NCBI GenBank assembly: GCA_038257655.1
Contig: JBBSJC010000387.1
Location: 1 to 7,906 of the forward strand
Source: DASUME01 sp038257655
Lineage (GTDB): Bacteria; Myxococcota_A; Polyangia; Polyangiales; DASUME01
Direction of reading: 5' to 3'
Length of the DNA stretch: 7,906 bases
Shown: one piece after another, positions 5,930-7,906 of the stretch
Position numbering within the stretch: position 1 is the stretch's first letter
Layout of the letters: every line of letters begins with the position of its first letter
The notes under the pieces: model-generated
Told to the model about the DNA's origin: nothing
Databases searched by the model: none
Seen by the model: only the letters and a program-made list of their open reading frames with translations
Made by a program: the position numbers and the translations under genes

Positions 5930-7699
5930 GTGCTGTCTCGGCGTACCCACCTGGCGCTTGGCCTCTTGGCGCTCGGTTATTGTGCGCTGCTGTTTTGGCT
6001 CGCGTGGGCGCGCTTTTCGACGGTGCACCAGCGCACGTTTGACCTCGCCTTGTACGCGCGCGTGGCCTGGGGTTTAGCGCGCGGCGATGCCTGGTCTTCC
6101 GTGCTCAACACGCATGCGCTCGGCACGCACGTGGCGCCGGTGCTCGCGCCCTTGGGCGTGCTTGGCCTCGTGTTCGGCACCGTGCCCGTGTTGTTGCTCG
6201 CCCAGGCCTTGTGCATCGCGCTATGTGTCTGGCCGATGGCGCGCATCGGGGCCCGGCGCATCGGGCAACGCGGGGTCTGGCTCGGCGCGCTCGCCTGGCT
6301 TTTGTATCCGAATCTCGGCCACGTCGGAACTTACGAATTTCATCCGGGCACGCTGGCAGTCTTGCCCTTGTGCTGGGCGTTCGATGCACTCGATCGCGCC
6401 AACTTCAAAGATCTGTGCATCTGCGTCGTGCTCGTTTTGCTGTGCCGCGAGGACTACGCACTGACGACGGCTATGCTGGGTGTTGCGTACTTTGCGCTGT
6501 ACCGCGAGCCCAGAGCGTTCAAGCTTATCGCCGCGTCGCTCGTGTACTTTGCGCTCGGTGTGTCCCTGGGGATCGCACTCGCGCCCGCCAACGGATCTTA
6601 CTCTCAGCACTTTGGCCCTTGGGGTGGTACGCCGCTTGGCGTGTTGCGCGTACTCGTCACGGACCCTGCACGCGTGCTCGAACACTTTCGCGCGCCCGAG
6701 CGGCTTTGGTATCTCGTGGGTGTGCTCGCGCCCCTGTCGTTTTTTTCGCTGCGTGCCCCCTGGTATCTGCTGGTCGCAGCTCCGACGCTCGCTATCAACT
6801 TACTGTCCGTTTTTCCCACGGCCCCGGCCCAGTATTCCCATTACCTTTCGGGTGCGGTGCCCGCGATCGTGGCCGCTTCTGTGGTGGGACTGAGCTCGAT
6901 ACGCACCCGTTTTGTGCACTTCGCAGCCGCGATACCACTGCTGATTGCGCACGTGGCGATGGCCGGCTTGCCGTGGTCGCGCGATTTCGACTCCAGCGCC
7001 TTTCAGGCGGACGCACGGACGAAAGGCGCCAAGCGTGTGCTCTCTCTGATCCCTGCGAATAAAAGCGTGCAGGCCCCGGATCCGCTGTTGCCACATCTTG
7101 CAGAACGGATGGTCGTGCGTCGCGGGCCGCCGCCCGAGGCCAACACGGATTACGTGGTGCTCGACCTATCGCATCGTGAGCGTTATGCGCACAGCGAAAA
7201 CCTGGTGCGCACGACCGAAGAGCCGCTCTCGCGCGTGTGGCTCAGCCGAGCCGATCATCAGCTGCTTGCGTACCTGCCACCTTACGCCCTGTTGGCGCGT
7301 GGAAGTGCAGCACGCAGCTCGCCCGAGCTTGCACGCTATTTTGTCAACACAGTTGACAGTCAATATAGCGAACTAAAACTTGCGGCTTGTCTGTCGCTTG
7401 TGGCGGTCGAGCTCGGCGCGCACGAGGTTGCGCTGACGCTTCGTGCCCACGCCGCCTGCCCGTCTGATCTGGCCCTGCGCCTCGGCAGTCAGGCGCGACC
7501 TGAGCGTGTGGATTTGTTGTTCGATGGCGCGCTTTCACCCGCGCTGCTCGAGCCTGGCGATGTGCTGCGCTCGCGGCATCCGCTCGATGCTGCCACGCGG
7601 CGCGGTATCTCAACGCACGGGTTGTGGCTCGGTCTGTTGCGGGCCAGTGGCGCCCCCCCGGAGCCGTCTGATCCGATCGCGGTGCGCGTATTACCTTAG
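5930..7699 (+). CDS. DUF2079-type polytopic membrane protein
   Basis: The frame is open from 5669, but codons before about 5909 overlap the glycosyltransferase antisense and read as noise. I place the start at GTG 5930 (589 residues); GTG 5909 would add seven residues, and neither has a good ribosome site. The N-terminal segment (about 8-27) leads into RTFDLALYARVAWGLARGD (35-53), the THALGTHVAPVLAPLG loop (61-76), YEFHPG (135-140) and REDYAL (173-178), all arranged as in the DUF2079 family. About ten hydrophobic spans continue to near residue 345. A soluble part follows, with VLDLSHRERY and a further C-terminal segment of about 130 residues. The early Asp-bearing loop resembles GT-C membrane glycosyltransferases, so lipid-linked sugar handling is possible, but the family has no established reaction that I know of. 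The divergent glycosyltransferase neighbour supports a glycan role by context only. Confidence 0.85.
   Translation: MLSRRTHLALGLLALGYCALLFWLAWARFSTVHQRTFDLALYARVAWGLARGDAWSSVLNTHALGTHVAPVLAPLGVLGLVFGTVPVLLLAQALCIALCVWPMARIGARRIGQRGVWLGALAWLLYPNLGHVGTYEFHPGTLAVLPLCWAFDALDRANFKDLCICVVLVLLCREDYALTTAMLGVAYFALYREPRAFKLIAASLVYFALGVSLGIALAPANGSYSQHFGPWGGTPLGVLRVLVTDPARVLEHFRAPERLWYLVGVLAPLSFFSLRAPWYLLVAAPTLAINLLSVFPTAPAQYSHYLSGAVPAIVAASVVGLSSIRTRFVHFAAAIPLLIAHVAMAGLPWSRDFDSSAFQADARTKGAKRVLSLIPANKSVQAPDPLLPHLAERMVVRRGPPPEANTDYVVLDLSHRERYAHSENLVRTTEEPLSRVWLSRADHQLLAYLPPYALLARGSAARSSPELARYFVNTVDSQYSELKLAACLSLVAVELGAHEVALTLRAHAACPSDLALRLGSQARPERVDLLFDGALSPALLEPGDVLRSRHPLDAATRRGISTHGLWLGLLRASGAPPEPSDPIAVRVLP
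7334..7370. repeat. Nested inverted repeat within the DUF2079 gene
   Basis: Outer arms CGCTAT (7334-7339) and ATAGCG (7365-7370) enclose inner arms TGTCAAC (7342-7348) and GTTGACA (7352-7358) around a three-base centre; a further GTCAA lies at 7359-7363. The stretch is clearly AT-richer than the rest of the gene and contains a perfect TTGACA. It encodes residues about 469-481 in frame. It looks like an operator or internal promoter site, but nothing downstream clearly needs one. Confidence 0.5.
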
Positions 7700-7759
7700 T
7701 ACAAGGTCCCCAAAAGTAGGTGATCACTAGGGCTGCCAGGACGTTTTCTCCACGTGGGC

Positions 7760-7906
7760 GTGAGCGTTGTCCTGGTCGTGAGCCTTGACGGCGACGGCGA
7801 CGGCGACGGGAGCAACTTCGGTCGGCCTTGGCCGATACCTTGGTATCGGCAGGCCGTTGAGCTTCTCGCGCGGGTGGTCGCTATGCTGACCAAGTTGTGC
7901 CGTTAG
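7760..7906 (+). CDS. Possible short ORF or protein-tail remnant ending at the last base
   Basis: A GTG at 7760 opens 48 codons ending in TAG at 7904-7906. The product has a hydrophobic start, a DGDGDGDG run made by the hexamer repeat, then RQAVELLARVVAMLTKLCR. That last helix resembles the C-terminus of small four-helix-bundle (23S rRNA intervening-sequence type) proteins, from memory only. There is no clear ribosome site, and a palindrome lies inside the frame. It may be a decayed tail rather than a working gene. Confidence 0.2.
   Translation: MSVVLVVSLDGDGDGDGSNFGRPWPIPWYRQAVELLARVVAMLTKLCR
7787..7810. repeat. GACGGC hexamer repeat
   Basis: Three perfect GACGGC units (7787-7804) are followed by GACGGG (7805-7810). 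The array encodes Asp-Gly repeats in one plus frame and Pro-Ser repeats in one minus frame. It is a slippage-prone microsatellite in a stretch without a confident gene. Confidence 0.85.
7823..7856. repeat. Strong imperfect palindrome downstream of the DUF2079 gene
   Basis: GCCGATACC (7831-7839) and GGTATCGGC (7842-7850) are exact reverse complements separated by TT. Outside them CGGCCT (7823-7828) pairs with AGGCCG (7851-7856), with a two-base bulge on the left side. This gives 15 potential pairs. No T-run follows, so it is not a classic intrinsic terminator. It could be a regulator site, a REP-like element, or the folding part of a 3' end for the gene ending at 7699. Confidence 0.6.

Noticed and set aside
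6211..7062. 283-codon plus-strand ORF
   Set aside because: It is an Arg/Cys-rich shadow frame inside the DUF2079 gene, without the hydrophobic pattern of the true frame.
7720..7727. GTGATCAC palindrome just after the DUF2079 stop
   Set aside because: Eight bases of perfect palindrome is common by chance, and no further symmetry or flanking promoter supports a site.

Overview
The window is GC-rich, bacterial and mostly coding. It looks like chromosomal DNA from a Gram-negative bacterium of the myxobacterial or deltaproteobacterial type (Myxococcota-like). The reasons are strong G/C bias at third codon positions, GTG starts, a MopE-type metal-binding motif built into a membrane sulfatase-like protein, and an FG-GAP repeat lipoprotein. 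This placement is inference, as no rRNA or marker gene is present.

Layout, left to right. (1) Positions 1-2061, minus strand: a membrane-anchored sulfatase/alkaline-phosphatase superfamily enzyme whose 3' end runs off the left edge. (2) 2062-2640: a 579-base gap with no intact gene. It holds a frame-disrupted minus-strand coding remnant and two inverted repeats. (3) 2641-3444, plus strand: a membrane di-iron fatty acid desaturase with a clear ribosome binding site. (4) 3445-3612: a convergent gap with three perfect 18-bp tandem repeats plus half a unit. (5) 3613-4971, minus strand: a lipoprotein with six Asp-rich FG-GAP/VCBS calcium-type loops. (6) 4972-5046: a short gap with a 10-bp perfect inverted repeat just upstream of the lipoprotein start. 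(7) 5047-5868, minus strand: a complete WecG/TagA/CpsF-family glycosyltransferase. (8) 5930-7699, plus strand: a DUF2079-type polytopic membrane protein, divergent from the glycosyltransferase across about 60 bases. (9) 7700-7906: no convincing gene, but a GACGGC hexamer repeat, a strong imperfect palindrome and a possible protein tail ending at the last base.

All five real genes point to the cell envelope: membrane lipid desaturation, glycan chain building, a polytopic membrane protein, an anchored extracytoplasmic hydrolase or transferase, and an exported lipoprotein. The glycosyltransferase and lipoprotein genes run in the same direction and could be co-transcribed, with the inverted repeat between them as a possible control point. 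The glycosyltransferase and DUF2079 genes share a divergent control region. I see no phage, transposon, CRISPR, defence or toxin system and no RNA gene. The most unusual points are the sulfatase-like protein with threonine at the expected nucleophile position plus an inserted metal-binding motif, the nested palindrome inside the DUF2079 gene, the desaturase's Gln-containing third histidine box, and the disrupted gene remnant at 2186-2508.
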